A stretch of 64,000 nt of DNA from Paragordius varius. Taxonomy: Eukaryota; Nematomorpha. The position numbers were made by a program, and so were the translations under genes. The notes under the pieces are model-generated. The model worked only from the letters and a program-made list of their open reading frames with translations. It was not told where the DNA came from and made no database searches. Of this stretch, positions 25,257 to 37,468 are shown one piece after another. The stretch's first letter is position 1. Each line of letters starts with the position of its first letter. The stretch covers positions 5,580,001 to 5,644,000 of the forward strand of contig OZ176050.1 of the NCBI GenBank assembly GCA_964247055.1. The letters run 5' to 3'.

Positions 25257-27003
25257 TCCATTAAGGGGGTTGCGAAAAATTTGGATTATTTAATTAAAAA
25301 ATAAAACCAGAAACAAATTGAAGGATTTCAGGTGTAAATTATCAAGATTTGTCATCGATAATAAAAAATATTTTAAAAATTGAAAAAACAAGGATCTCAT
25401 TGATTAGGATTTTTATAATATTACTAACGTAAATCTCAGGCGCATGATCTCTTAATTTTGGCGGAAAATAGCTTCAAAAACATATTGTTGCGCGGGTTTA
25501 AGGGTATAACGGCCCCAAGCACACCAAATTTTAGCAATGTTAACAAAAATACATTTATTTAGCAATGATCTTAATATAAAAAACATAAGCAATTATTAGG
25601 TGAAACGTGCAAAAAAAACCTCATTTTTGACATCGGGTATATAAATAATAAAAAAGACATGTATATTTTTGTCCATATGGACTAAAGAGGTTTGACTTAC
25701 ACACATCTGTAAAATTCCTATATATATTAAGGCATAACCCGTGATGCAGTTGATCACTGTAATGAGTACAATTTGTCCTTATGGAGTAGGTATATATGGC
25801 ATACACAATTGGATTGGAGCCTGCGAAGCCGCTATAAAAAAGTGCTCAACAAAATTGTGAACCATATATGTGGATCATTTCGAAACATTATTTATATGCA
25901 TACGATTTTCAAAACCGTGCTTCATAGAATTTTCAAAACTGTGCATTCATACTTATATATTGACGGCCAACGGCAAAAACCGCTATGCTATATTTTTTAC
26001 CTTTTTATGGGTATTATTTTAAGCCTTTATTGAACTCATATGACTTCTTAAGCTTTTTGACAATTAGCTCCAAAACCACGCCATATTTGTGTGGCGCCTC
26101 AGTTTTAAACCAGTAGACCCTTACTCATAGACCTATATGGAAAAAGCGCCTAGTTAATTCTTTGCCTTTACAAGGCAAATTTTGGAATCATTCATGATAC
26201 CATTCTCTCATGGGTTATTCGAAAAAATACCTTAACACCAAATAATCGTTATCTGATGGCGTATTTTTAGGGCATAAAGGCCCCAAATTAACGGTTAATA
26301 AAAAAACGCCTGACGTTTATTTTTGTCTGCTTAAGGATAATATTTTGAGCTTTTAAAGAGCTCATATGGCTTCATAAATTTTCTGTGAATTAGCTCCACA
26401 ATTTCTATATAGTGGCGCATTTTTGCGGCTATCTGTTTACCCAGCAGCCAATATTAAAAAAACGCAAGATTAAATTTTTGCCTTTTAACAGAGAATAACT
26501 CGAATCCTCAGTGAATTTTAACGGTCTCATACCCTTAGCAAAAAATTATTTAGATTTTTTGAAAAAAATGGCATTTTACGGGGGTAAAAAGAGAACCTTA
26601 ATTTAAAGAGTAAGCCGACTAGGTTCGGCGCAATCGAAAAAAGTAAAAATAATCATATTTGAAATCAAAAGGTACAACACGTTTTCCGGAAAATTGTCTC
26701 AAAGACACGATTTTTGTGAACTTGTGTTTTCAAAAAAAACCGTTTTTTACACGGGGTAAACCCGAACTGTGGGTCTAATTCAAAAAAAGGGCGAGGCTAT
26801 TGTCGCGGCATTCATAATGATTATATTTTTTCGACGTTAGGATTTGAATGGGTCCGGTTTTCCGGTAACAGATCACAAAGCCAACATTTTCCATTTTTAT
26901 AAATATATAGATAATAAATTTTACATTTTTGTTTTGGATTTTTTGAGAGAGGGGCGTAAGAATTTTCATTTTGATTTGGTGAAAAAAAGGTTGGGAACCA
27001 CTG
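25257..27003. mobile_element. hAT-type MITE split by another element
   Basis: 25257-25420 matches the left part of the CAGTGGTT-family MITE (shared word CAAGGATCTCATTGATTA with 20279-20297), and 26930-27003 matches its right part, ending AAAAGGTTGGGAACCACTG. The dimeric-repeat element copy C lies between them, and copy B abuts the left side, where the outer end of the MITE is missing. Confidence 0.55.
25970..26915 (+). repeat. Copy C of the element with dimeric internal repeat
   Basis: Same order as copy B but shorter: repeat units from about 25980, then the terminal module (26560-26915) with TTTTTTACACGGGGTAAACC, GCCGACTAGGTTCGGCG and CCGGTTTTCCGGTAACAG. It interrupts a hAT-type MITE. Confidence 0.7.
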
Positions 27004-27427
27004 ATCTATAACATTATAGATATTTGATTCTTAACAAAAATTCCTTACCTCTGTTAGGATTAAACTATCCGATATTCATTTAATTAGGTTAAAAATTTAA
27101 CGAGAACAAAAAATATATGACATACACTAAAATATTCTTATTTATTTGATTAAACATATAAATGATGAGATGTTTTGGCCAGTGAATTAATTACTATAAT
27201 GCTTAATTATAACAAACTGATAATTTTATGGAATAATAAATTAATTCTTTTGATGTAAAATTATCTACCCTTCATGTCATGATGTCTACTGCCTGATCCA
27301 ATAATATTATAAGCAGCAATATACATAATTTTAAAATTATTATATTTATTAGAATAATTATATATAAATAAGCACCTTAAAAATTTATATTCAAATTAAA
27401 TAATTGATTTAATCAAACACAGGTAAT

Positions 27428-30400
27428 TTATTTTGTTATCCAGCATCGAATTGGTGTAGTCTCACAGACAAAATTATTTAACATTTTACAGTCATTCACA
27501 ACCCAAGTAAATTTGTTCCTTACATTGATGGATATGCAATTGCGAGTTATATCATTACACGGTCTACCATTTTTCCAATTTGGATATGGGATAGGGACGG
27601 GTGTTGTATTAGGAACAAGGAGTTTATATGTGGCTGGAGTTGCAACATGCTTTAGCTGATGATGATCAATTTGAGAGGATTTAAAAGAATTGTATTGGTC
27701 ATGGAAAGAGTTTGCGTCAGGTATAATCCCGGCCTGCCAAGGAGGTATAGGAGGTATAATATCCCAATATGGATTAGGTAGTTTCCCCAGAAAAAGGTCC
27801 TCTGAGTAATGCGTAGGCTGTTGTGGATGTTGTTGAGGCCCGTAAAAGAATTTTCCAGTTTTGCTTGAATCCCACGGACTATTACTTCCTCCACTGTTGT
27901 AAAGAGCTGGCGAGGGTGCAGCTCCTGGATAATTTTTTCCCCAAGGATTTTGTCTCACCAATTTCCAGTAATATGAACTTTTTGAAAACGCGTCGGATTC
28001 TGAAACACTTTTAGGGATGCTTTCTACCTGCAAAACAAAAACAATACATAATTAATTTAGGTTAAGTAATCAATTTGAATTAAATTATCCATAATACAGA
28101 CTCGGCCAAATTTTTGCTCCTTGTCTAGAGATTTCGGCCCGCCAAAATTCCAAATATTCTCAAAGATTATCCCATACAATATATATATTTTCGATTTACA
28201 GAGCCATAGACCGATTTGAGAGACAAACAAAAACTATAGCGTTGAAGAATGCCGATAAATAAAAAATCCAAATATTTGTACAAACACCATAAACTGATAT
28301 GAGGGTTAAGATATGGCCATATATAAAACGCATGATTCAGAAATTGCCATATTGATAAGAAGTTAAATGAATCTTCTGATCATGTTTTCTAAAACAAAAC
28401 CGTCGAATAAAGGCAAAGATAATATAGCTATATACCATGGCTTTGAATCTAAACCGGAACCGCTTGTAACCTGAACTTGATTTTTGAGTTTTACTGGTAA
28501 CTTGTTTGATGAGTTTTTTATAATTTTGTTTTTCAAGAACCATTCAGTTTCTGAACTCAAAATTGCGAGAATTACGCCAACTACCTTTTTCGATTTTTTA
28601 ACCGCCCTATTCCATTCCCATTTTTCCAAATTTCAAAATTCAATAAACACCCTGGTTTCATTTTTAAATGTTGAGTGTAAAACCGTTTTGGATTCTAATG
28701 GCAAACGGTCTAACCTGTTACCAATTTTTTACCCCATCTGGAAGACCTGTTTGTACCGTTTTTAAACTTTTTTACAAACAAATGAATTCGGGAAATTGGA
28801 TATCTGAAAAATAAAATGGACTCGCTATCAAAGACATATGTGACGGCATTTTCAGAAAAGATGCCAAAAAACTTTTTTTGATAAATAGACATCAATTAAA
28901 AGTGTGATTAGAGTGCGATTGAAAAGTAGTGTAGTTGAATAAAATAAATTATATATGTCAATTATTCAAAAACGTGTGTAAATAAAAAAATTTATGTTTT
29001 ATAACAGTGGTATCCAACACAAATGGCTTCGCGGGCCTATTTTCGGATCGAAAAATCCGACGGGCAGCATTGGCATAATATACAAATATTTTATTAGATT
29101 GCAAACATAAGAATATAAAAACTACTATATTTAACAATTTTTGGTGGTTCATTGCCAAAATTTGGAAATATTTATAAAATTTGTTTAGGAAAACCATTTT
29201 TAGTTAAATTTTGTAAAATTTCGCTGACTGCAAAAATATTTTGAAGGGTCGCGTGTTGAACACCCCTATTTTATAAGATAAATGGATTAATTATTAAACT
29301 GTATCAATTGATATTTACAAATGTTAATTATAAAATTAAAGAACAAAACGCATTGGTTAAAAAAGAAGGTTTGTTTAATTGATATAATAATAAGACATTC
29401 AATATGCACCAACACATACATTATTCCATGACACGTCAGGATAACCAAATGAAGCCGGATTACTGGACATTTCCTTTCCAGTTTCGTGGTTTTTCACATA
29501 CACAAAAGTGCCATCTCGTTTCTTTCTTCTTCTCCTACGTTTTTTCCAAGCCAAACTCCAATCATAATTGGTGCCTTGTGAATTTACATTTAGCCAATCA
29601 CTGTATGTCAAAGTTTTTGCTGCATCTAGTATAGATGATTTGATAGTTAATAAGGTTGCCGTTTCATTATAACCCACTATAGTGCCATCTAGCCATTTAA
29701 GTGTCCCTTCCTTGTCTAAGTCATTGCCGCCTGTCCAAAAAAGTTGTGTTTTCCATGTACATCCTATGTTATATAAAAAATATATCGTTAAAATTATTAA
29801 ATATTCTAACCCCTTGGCATAATATCTGAAGGCTGGAAATATAAATGTTAAGGTTAACGTCGTATACAATCAATGAATCATTTTAAAGTCTTGTTTTGAG
29901 TTGTGTCCACTATCACATTGAATAATAATAATAATAATATAAAACCTCGATATTTTAGTAAACCATTGATACGATGAATCAAATATTTTTGTTCAAAAGC
30001 ATTGTCTATTTTGACCAAGTAGCCTTTCATTTGGCGACATGTGGTACGCGCTTGGGCCCAAGACCTTGCAGAACCCTTGTTTAGAAAAAATTTGTAGCAT
30101 CCCCTGCCCACAATTTTATAGTTATTAGGACAGCAAAAACGGCCTGGATCTATATGTAATTTAATTTTTTAATGAATGTGTTAATTTTGGCTCTGTACTT
30201 TAGCAAATTTCTTTGATATAGTCAGCCGTGAACTTTTACAAATAATAATTGGGTATCAAAGCCATATTAGATAAAGAGATGCAAAATTAAAAGAATCCAA
30301 ACAGCTTTTTATCGATATTATGATCATAACATTTGAAAGAATTATAAGGTTTGTAATTTTATTATACATTAAACATTTATATAAAGATGTAAAAAAATGA

Positions 30401-33400
30401 AACATTTAACTTCAATAACATTTTTTTTTAAAAAAGTTTTAAGTTTTGCATTTTCCTATAATATAATCTTATTGATGAAGATAAATTAATTAAATAAGGA
30501 GGTGCGTCAGAGCTAATAACCTTAAAAGAAACATAAAATTCGATTGTATATGTTTATAAAATTCTATAACATACAAAAATTTTCGTCAAAACCTTTTTAT
30601 TTAAAATGTTCAAATCGAATGTCATTGAAACATTAAGTAATTATATATAAAATAATAACTATCTGTGTTCTGGCACCGTAGCTGTGACATAGTCGAAAAC
30701 ATATTTAGTAAATCGATAATATATTTGCATAAACTGAAAAAGATCCCAATGATACGATTTTTATGTTGGTGCGGACCTAACCATGTGTAATGTAAAAAGA
30801 CACTTGACTAAAATTTTTCTTTGATTAGTAAATACTAATAAATTTTTGTATTATAATGTTTCAAGACACATAATTTTTATATATATATACCGAGTAAAAT
30901 AATATTGAGTAAAATTTTGCCCTAAAGAAAAATGACTAAGATCTATATGCAATCCATAACATATAAATGAATTATTCAAAAAGTGAAGTAAATTTTTTTT
31001 GTGGTATTTAGGGTGTGGATCTAACCATGTGCAGATTCAAAAGCATTTGACTAAATTACGCTTTTAAATGAATGTTGAATAATGTATCATAAGCTTTACG
31101 AAATTTGCGTAAAATCCAGGTTATTTTATATGGTCGCTAACAAAGATGGAGCCAAACCCAAAATGAATATAATTAAGCACTCAACGAAAATTGCTTTACA
31201 TAAAATACCTAAAATATTATAGGTTCTATTCACATATCTTTGGCGAATAGTTGATACAAAAACTTGTTATTATTTGACAATGGCTTATTTTTCCAAGAGT
31301 CCAGTAGCTTATATCTAAAAGAAGCAAAATAAATTTTTATTCGTTTTGATACCATGGTTTTCCTAAATTAATTTTAAAGGTCTTGTTTTTTTTACAAAAT
31401 GACATTTTGCGGAGACAGCGGTTAAAAACCAACTATATTCCGAACATTCGCAAAAATGCTAAAAAAAATAATATAATTGGTCTTGATTCCGAGAAACTGT
31501 ATAGACACGATTTCTGGCGACTTCTCCGTTTTTATGACCCTATATTCAGAAGTGGGGTTTATGGGAGTATATTCAAAAAAGTGGATCCACTATAGTCGCA
31601 AGTAAATGAATAAATAAAAATTTTCTACTTTTAAATAAAAATGAGCTATACAGGTTTTCCAAAATGTCTTAAAGCAAACGTTCTACAATATTATTTTATG
31701 TAAATTTTAAGCGTACGCATGATATTTTGAAAAATTATTGCTAAAACAGATCCACTGAGCTATTTTTTGCGACTTTTGAGCATTTTTTTGCCTTATAAAA
31801 CCTATGTTTCCCATTTAAAAAAACTGCAAAAATTAATTTAAATTCAATATTTTATATTACAGTTTTTAAAAATATTTTTTGTATAACACTGTTCTAAAAA
31901 TTGGGAATTATAAAACATCCTGATGAATTTTATATATTCTAATATTAAAATGTATGGGATTATTGATGCTTTTGGGCCTCACAAGTAATTTAATATATCA
32001 CTTTCGTATTGGACCATAACCTAAAGTAGCAAAATTAGCACACATTATAACAAATATAAAATTTTTGATAAAAGCTAAATGATTCATTCAAAAATGTATC
32101 ATCAATTTATAACCTAAACCACATTTAAAAAGCAAAACAATATTTACATCATACTAAAATTTTACACATATCCTCAAATCGCGAATTAAACCGCTCTAAA
32201 ATGGGCGAAATTTTTTTAATAAATGCAAAAAGCTTGAGATTGCTTTTAGGTTTAATCTAGATTATGACATTAAATGCAATTTTTTTAAAAAAATGCATGA
32301 TTTGCTAAATTTATGTAAATTTTATTCTCGAGGCATGGTTTAAATTTATAAGGTATAAATACGCTTTAAGATATTATAAAAACACTTTTTTTATATAAAT
32401 GGATGATGCAATGCGATTTTAACATTAATTCTTGGACCTTTGCTTATACAAAACATAGAATCCTAACACTTGTTTACAATACATACATTTCAGTCCTTCG
32501 ATATAATTAGGTAACTAGTAACTCAGGACCTGTAAAATTTATTATTTCAGAAAGGGAAAAAATTGAAATCATTGTAAAAGTTAACACTTATATAACAGAA
32601 CCGAATTCAAAAAAACATGATTTATGATAAACACGAAGGTAAAAATTGAGGACATGAGTGCATTAGCTAAATATAAAATATTGCAAAATAAACCTTTTTG
32701 TTTATATAGAGGTTAGATATGATTCTAATAAAAAAATAATTTTAATTCAGAAAAACATGATATTTTAAAATAAAAATAGCGTCGAAGTAGCTGGATATGG
32801 AGCTTTTTTCCAAAACTAAATATTGTTGGGATAATTAGCCCTAATTTGAATTGAAGTATTAATAACACTGAATTACTTTTTCATTCTTTTGTGCGCGATA
32901 AAATTTTGGGATAGTTTTGTTCCGCAGAGCTCAACGGAAGAAACAAACTACTGTTTTGGTTGTTTTGGTAAAAATTCCATTGTCAAACTCTCTTCTCCAA
33001 TTAGATAAAAGAATTAAAATTTAGTTTTTACCTTCTTGAGTCCCTAATTTGAATAGTTCCATAACACAATGTAAATAAACAGCTTATCTCATCAATAAAT
33101 ATAAAAATTTCTAGTAAATAATTTGAAAGCTTTCGTTAATTATTATGTTTTTCAACAAAAATATTCATTTTCAATCTGTTGATCCACGATTGACATTCCA
33201 TTTTGAGTTGCAGTACTTAATGACCCCAGACCATATTTAAATTAATATTAATATTAATAAAAATAGCGAAGATAATCTCAATTTTAATTTAGGCTTTATC
33301 CAAATAAAAATTAAGTAAAAAGCCAAAATATTTTGATGATATTTATTTTGGAAAAAAAGCACCATATCAAACTACTTTTATTTTATAATATTGCAAAACA

Positions 33401-36400
33401 TTGTTTTTTATTCCAACGCTAATTTTTCATTAAAATCACAAACTTAAAAATACACAATTGGTTTATTATGCATTATTTTTATATTAGGCTAATACACACA
33501 AACAAATCATGTAAAATCTTTGCCTTCAAGTTCATTAAAAAGGTAACATCAATTTATATATAAACTTATATTTGGTTCAAATTTTATTAAAATTCAAACT
33601 TTTGCAATGGCAATTTATTCCATATTTTTGAAATATTTGATCTTTTACAGGCTTGGGGTCACTTACCCCAATTCGGATCGCATTGAAAACAAATCTGTTT
33701 TATCCAAGTGTTAAAGTTAAAGAAAAAAAAGGCGACGGAAAAGTTTGAGATGAGGATTTTTTTATTTAATATTTATTTAAAAGTTCTGTATCATGAGCAT
33801 AAAAGGCTAAAGATACTATATTTCTAAATTTACCCTAACGCTAAAAATATTAATAAATTTAAATTGTAGCGTTTTGATTCAAATTGGAGTATCTAGGGAC
33901 TCTCGACTTTTTTAATTAGCAATTGTTAAAAAACTACGGAAAAAGTTGCTTCCAATTTAAATTAATGCTTCTGTTATATACATTAATAAGTCAATATCGA
34001 AATTAAATTTAGTTTTTTATTAATAATATCAAACTACTTCGATGCCATTTTTTCACGATATTTTTGCAAAATATCGTGTTTATTTTATTCTAACGCTAAA
34101 ATTAAAGTTTATTTAACGCTTGCACACAACACATTCATTTCAGTCCTCCGATTCAAATTTATTTAGTTGCCAGTGTTTAAAATTAAATACCTTAAAAAAT
34201 ATGAAGGGAATCGAAACCATGAAAAAATTTTATACATATATAACATTAATAATCCATATATAAAAAATTTTATTCAAAAATTATTGACATACTTATTTTA
34301 AGGTTAAACCCAAAGATTTTAAAAAAATACTTAAAGAAACGGCCAATTTAAATTTATGCTTCCATCCCAATATTATATAAGTAAGTCCTAAATAAAATTT
34401 AGTTTTTAAAAAAATTCCGTATCAAACTCTTCAGCGCCGTTTTTATCAACATTTTTGCAAAATATAGTGTGAATTTGATGCAAGGCTAAAATTAGTATAC
34501 TTTTTTATTAACAATTGGATACAACACACTCATTTTAGTCCTTCGATTCAAATTGGGGTAGTTGGATACCCCAGGCCTGTTTAAAATCAAATATTTTAAA
34601 AAGTATGGAAGTATTCGAAACCATGGCAAAATTTCGCACTTATATAACATTAATAAACCGAAATATATAAAAAATTTTATTCAAAAATACTTGATATTAC
34701 TTATTTTAAGCTAAAACCGAAAGGTAAAAATTTCGTCAACGTGACATGTGTCAAATTGTAAAATTAAAAAAAATACAAAATAAACCGCTTTTTCTATTTC
34801 TATCAATGTTAGTTGTAAATTACATAAAAAATTAGCTTTAGTTTTACCCTTAAAATTAAATAAAGACGATATTTTGCAAAAATTTTGTAAAATAAAAATG
34901 GCGTCGAAGTAGTTTGAGATGGAACTTTTTTTTCAAAACAAAATTTTATCAAGATATTTTGGCATATTTATATAATTTTTATCAGGATAGAAGCATTAAT
35001 TTAAATTGGGACCGTTTCCTTCAGTAATTTTTTAAAAATATTAATTTAAATTTTGTCTGGGGTATTTAGATACCCTAATTTGAATCGAAGTGTTAAAGTC
35101 ACATTTAATATTAATATAATCAGAAAAGGTATATGCATTAATTTTATATTTAGCTTAAGCACACACATGTCATAAATTTTTACCTTTGGGTTTTACCTTT
35201 GAATAAATAATAACAAGTATTTTTGAATGAATTTTTTTATGTTACGGTATTGTAATGTTATATAAGTGCAAACATTTGCCTTGGTAAAGGGGTCTTCAAC
35301 CAACCCAATTTGAATCGAAGCACTATAAGAATGTGTTGTTAATACAAAAAGACCACTTTGTCCATTTCTATCAATGTTAGATGTGATTTAAATAAAAAAT
35401 TAGCCTTTATTTTACGTTTAAAAATTAAATGATCACGATGCTTAAAATTTTGTAAAATAAAAATGGCGTGGAAGTAGTTTGACCTAAAATTTTATTTTAA
35501 ACGAAATTTTATTAAGATTTAGCTTATTTATATAATTTTTATTAGGTTAGATGCATAAATTTAAATTGAGACCGTTTTATTCAGTAGTTATTTCTTAAAT
35601 TTATTCTTGGATATTTAGATAACCATATTTGAATCGATGTGTTAAATCACATCTTGGTTTAAATAGAAAAAGTGGTTTATTTTGTATTATTATATTTAGC
35701 TAGGGCTCACATGTCATGTTGACTAAATTTTTATCTTAAGGTTTATCCATAAAATAATAATTGATATCAAGCTTTTTTAAATGAATCTTTATTATTTCGG
35801 TGCATCAATGTTATTAAGTCCAAACATTTGCAATTGTTTCAATTTGTTCCATATATTTGTATTTATTTGATATAAAACAGGAATGGGGTCCCCAAAGATT
35901 CCAATTAGAATCGGAGGATTGAAATGAATGTTGTGTAGCCAACTGTTAAAAGGCCCTTGATAAAAAAACGCTAAGAAGTGTTTATAACATATTTTTGGGA
36001 CTATTACACATACTAACAATTAATGAGTGACGAGTTTTATTGTCTTGTACTTATATTTATCTGATCTTATGTACAATTCTTTTGACTGATATTACTTAAA
36101 ATATCTGTTTTAAATAGCAGAATATATTTTTAATATTTATTATTGTAAAAACAGTTATAGGATTACAATTTATAAATATTTAATCATGAAAGATATATTA
36201 GTTACAAAAATATATACTTAATAGTTTTGGCACCCAAGGAATTATGTTTTGAGTTGCAGCTGTGGATATAGATGTGGTAGAAACGGTAGTTGGAGTTACT
36301 ATTACTGTAACTGTTGTAAGGTTTTGATAGATACTTTTACCATTATACAGGAAGTATGGAAATTGGTAATCGGAAAGACCTGATCGTGCATTCGATATTT

Positions 36401-36434
36401 GTATAAGGAATAAAACTAGATAAAAAGTTTGCAT
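27428..36434 (-). CDS. Secreted C-type lectin with an insert in the fold
   Basis: Exons, minus strand: 36434-36218, 30149-29946, 29763-29420, 28027-27428; 1365 nt, 454 residues; phases agree at each GT-AG junction. Residues 1-18 are a signal peptide (MQTFYLVLFLIQISNARS). A Thr/Val/Ser-rich stalk follows. The lectin domain starts near residue 73 with CCPNNYKIVGRGCYKF, ARTTCRQMKGYLVKI and FWTGGNDLDKEGTLKWLDG, but the closing block (NWKNGRP, then WVVNDCKMLNNFVCE) comes only about 250 residues later. The insert holds a basic run (KKRRRRRKKR) and a Pro/Trp/Asn-rich part. The position of the Ca/sugar motif (EPN or QPD) reads RPC, and WND reads VND, so classical calcium-dependent sugar binding is doubtful. 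Linking the signal-peptide exon across a 6-kb intron rests on phase and strand only. If that exon is a separate gene, the lectin lacks its 5' end here. The intron at 29419-28028 holds a MITE. Confidence 0.72.
29005..29268. mobile_element. hAT-type MITE with 8-bp duplication
   Basis: Starts CAGTGGTATCCAACACAAA, ends GCGTGTTGAACACCCCTA, and is flanked on both sides by the exact 8-mer TTTTATAA. It lies in the last intron of the lectin gene. Confidence 0.85.
30650..31620 (+). repeat. Copy D, diverged dimeric-repeat element
   Basis: 31400-31610 parallels the terminal module of copies A-C (AATGACATTTTGCGGAGACA, then a TATTCCGAACATTCGC block, then TAGACACGATTTCTGGCGAC), and 30760-31060 has repeat-like words (GATCTAACCATGTGCAG, TTGACTAAA). 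It is older than the other copies. The 70-codon frame at 31383-31595 comes from this repeat. Confidence 0.5.
31621..32460. other. A+T-rich intron interval, nothing recognised
   Basis: Inside the first intron of the lectin gene model. No feature supported. Confidence 0.4.
32460..34490. repeat. Cluster of broken TTAA-type MITE pieces
   Basis: Repeated fragments of the family described at 14620-15205: ACTTACCCCAATTCGGATCG and TCCAAGTGTTAA near 33660-33715, ACACAACACATTCATTTCAG near 34120, and internal blocks in both orientations. They look like nested or rearranged insertions in the lectin intron. Confidence 0.55.
34508..35096. mobile_element. TTAA-flanked MITE (copy 2)
   Basis: TTAA on both sides, the left end matching GGATACAACACACTCATTTT, the right end TTTGAATCGAAGTG. 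Nearly collinear with copy 1 at 14620-15205, with only scattered differences by eye, which suggests a recent burst. A further partial copy follows at about 35285-35655. Confidence 0.75.
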
Positions 36435-36567
36435 AAATATTCTTCACTTTTAGAAATGCATTAAAATATTTTATTTATACTTTCAAAAGTGTGTCAAATA
36501 TTTGACACCGTTTTCCTAATTTCACTGTATATGTGTTTTTTTCGTGTGCGGTATTTAAAATTTTGTT
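36435..36567. promoter_or_regulatory. Divergent intergenic region, lectin / NUFIP1
   Basis: The minus-strand start codon of the lectin signal-peptide exon (36434) and the plus-strand start of NUFIP1 (36568) are 133 bp apart, so this stretch must hold both 5' UTRs and promoters. An inverted GTGTCAAATATTTGACAC word lies at 36491-36508 and could be a protein-binding site. Promoter function is inferred from position. Confidence 0.5.
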
Positions 36568-37468
36568 ATGGCAAACAATGTGCCTTGGATGTATGTCCCC
36601 AATTATAATTATCCTTATTTTAATTATTATTATCCATACCAGCCGCAATTATATGCTTATAACACCCAATTGTTAAATACTAATAATAATTTAATTTCCC
36701 AGCATAAGGTTTAATATACATAACATTTAGAATACTCCCAAATTTCATTGTAAATCATGTGATAGAGATTATTATTCTGAGTATAATTATAATGAACATA
36801 TATCACAACATATTAAAGTAAAATATATCCTTATATGCCTAGTGCCCATCAGAAAATTGTACATTTGAGGCCTTGGAAAATTTAATAGAGTTTCATTACA
36901 AATGGCAACATTTAACTGGCTTTAATAATAAGTGCTGGTCACAAACACCAGAGGATATAGCCGAATGGATTAAAGAACGGAAAAAGTTCTTATTTTTTAT
37001 TATTTTAGAAATTACCCTACGCTTGCTAAAATTAGGCATACAAAATTAAAAAAAGAATTACAAAGAAGTGCCGTGCATTATAGAACTGGTCAACAAGCTG
37101 TAAAAACGAACGACAATCCAGCTATAAGTGTAAATGACTTTATTAAACGTAGAAAAAAGCGATCATTGTTGTATCTTAGTAAAGCAGTTAAAACTAAAAT
37201 TCCGCTTGGAACAGATATTGCGACATGGAGAAAAAAATATACTCTTTTAGAACGCGTAAATTTAATTTTTATAAGCATAAGCAGGCATCTTATATGTATA
37301 TAATTGCGTTTAACTAATTGATTGTATGTAAATTTTTAGCTAGGAATTTTTACCAATGGGTCATAATATATTTTATTTATATCCTTATAGCTATTAGCTC
37401 CTGACATCAAAAAGGAATCTAGTTATCTCATCAAATGCATAAAATTAATTGATAAATATTTATTATAA
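36568..37468 (+). CDS. NUFIP1: NUFIP1 homologue (box C/D snoRNP assembly factor)
   Basis: Exons 36568-36708, 36731-36817, 36843-36985, 37009-37255, 37391-37468; 231 residues. The first three introns are 22, 25 and 23 nt; the fourth is 135 nt. In other animals NUFIP1 brings together R2TP and core proteins in snoRNP assembly in the nucleus, and has been linked to ribosome turnover. The N-terminus is Tyr/Asn/Pro-rich. Residues about 51-100 hold the zinc-finger region (FHCKSCDRDYYSEY, EHISQHIKC, FHYKWQH). The diagnostic NUFIP1 block follows: TPEDIAEWIKERKKNYPTLA, close to remembered human TPEEIARWREERRKNYPTLA. The C-terminal LLAPDIKKESSYLIKCIK matches the human LLAPDIRHERNVILQCVR box that contacts partner proteins. 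It is under half the human length because the middle linker is missing. Start chosen at the first ATG of the open frame. Confidence 0.9.

Noticed and set aside
28337-28765. Overlapping ORFs of 60-93 codons on both strands.
   Set aside because: They fall within the lectin intron, mirror one another on opposite strands and have no splice-linked partners or family motifs.
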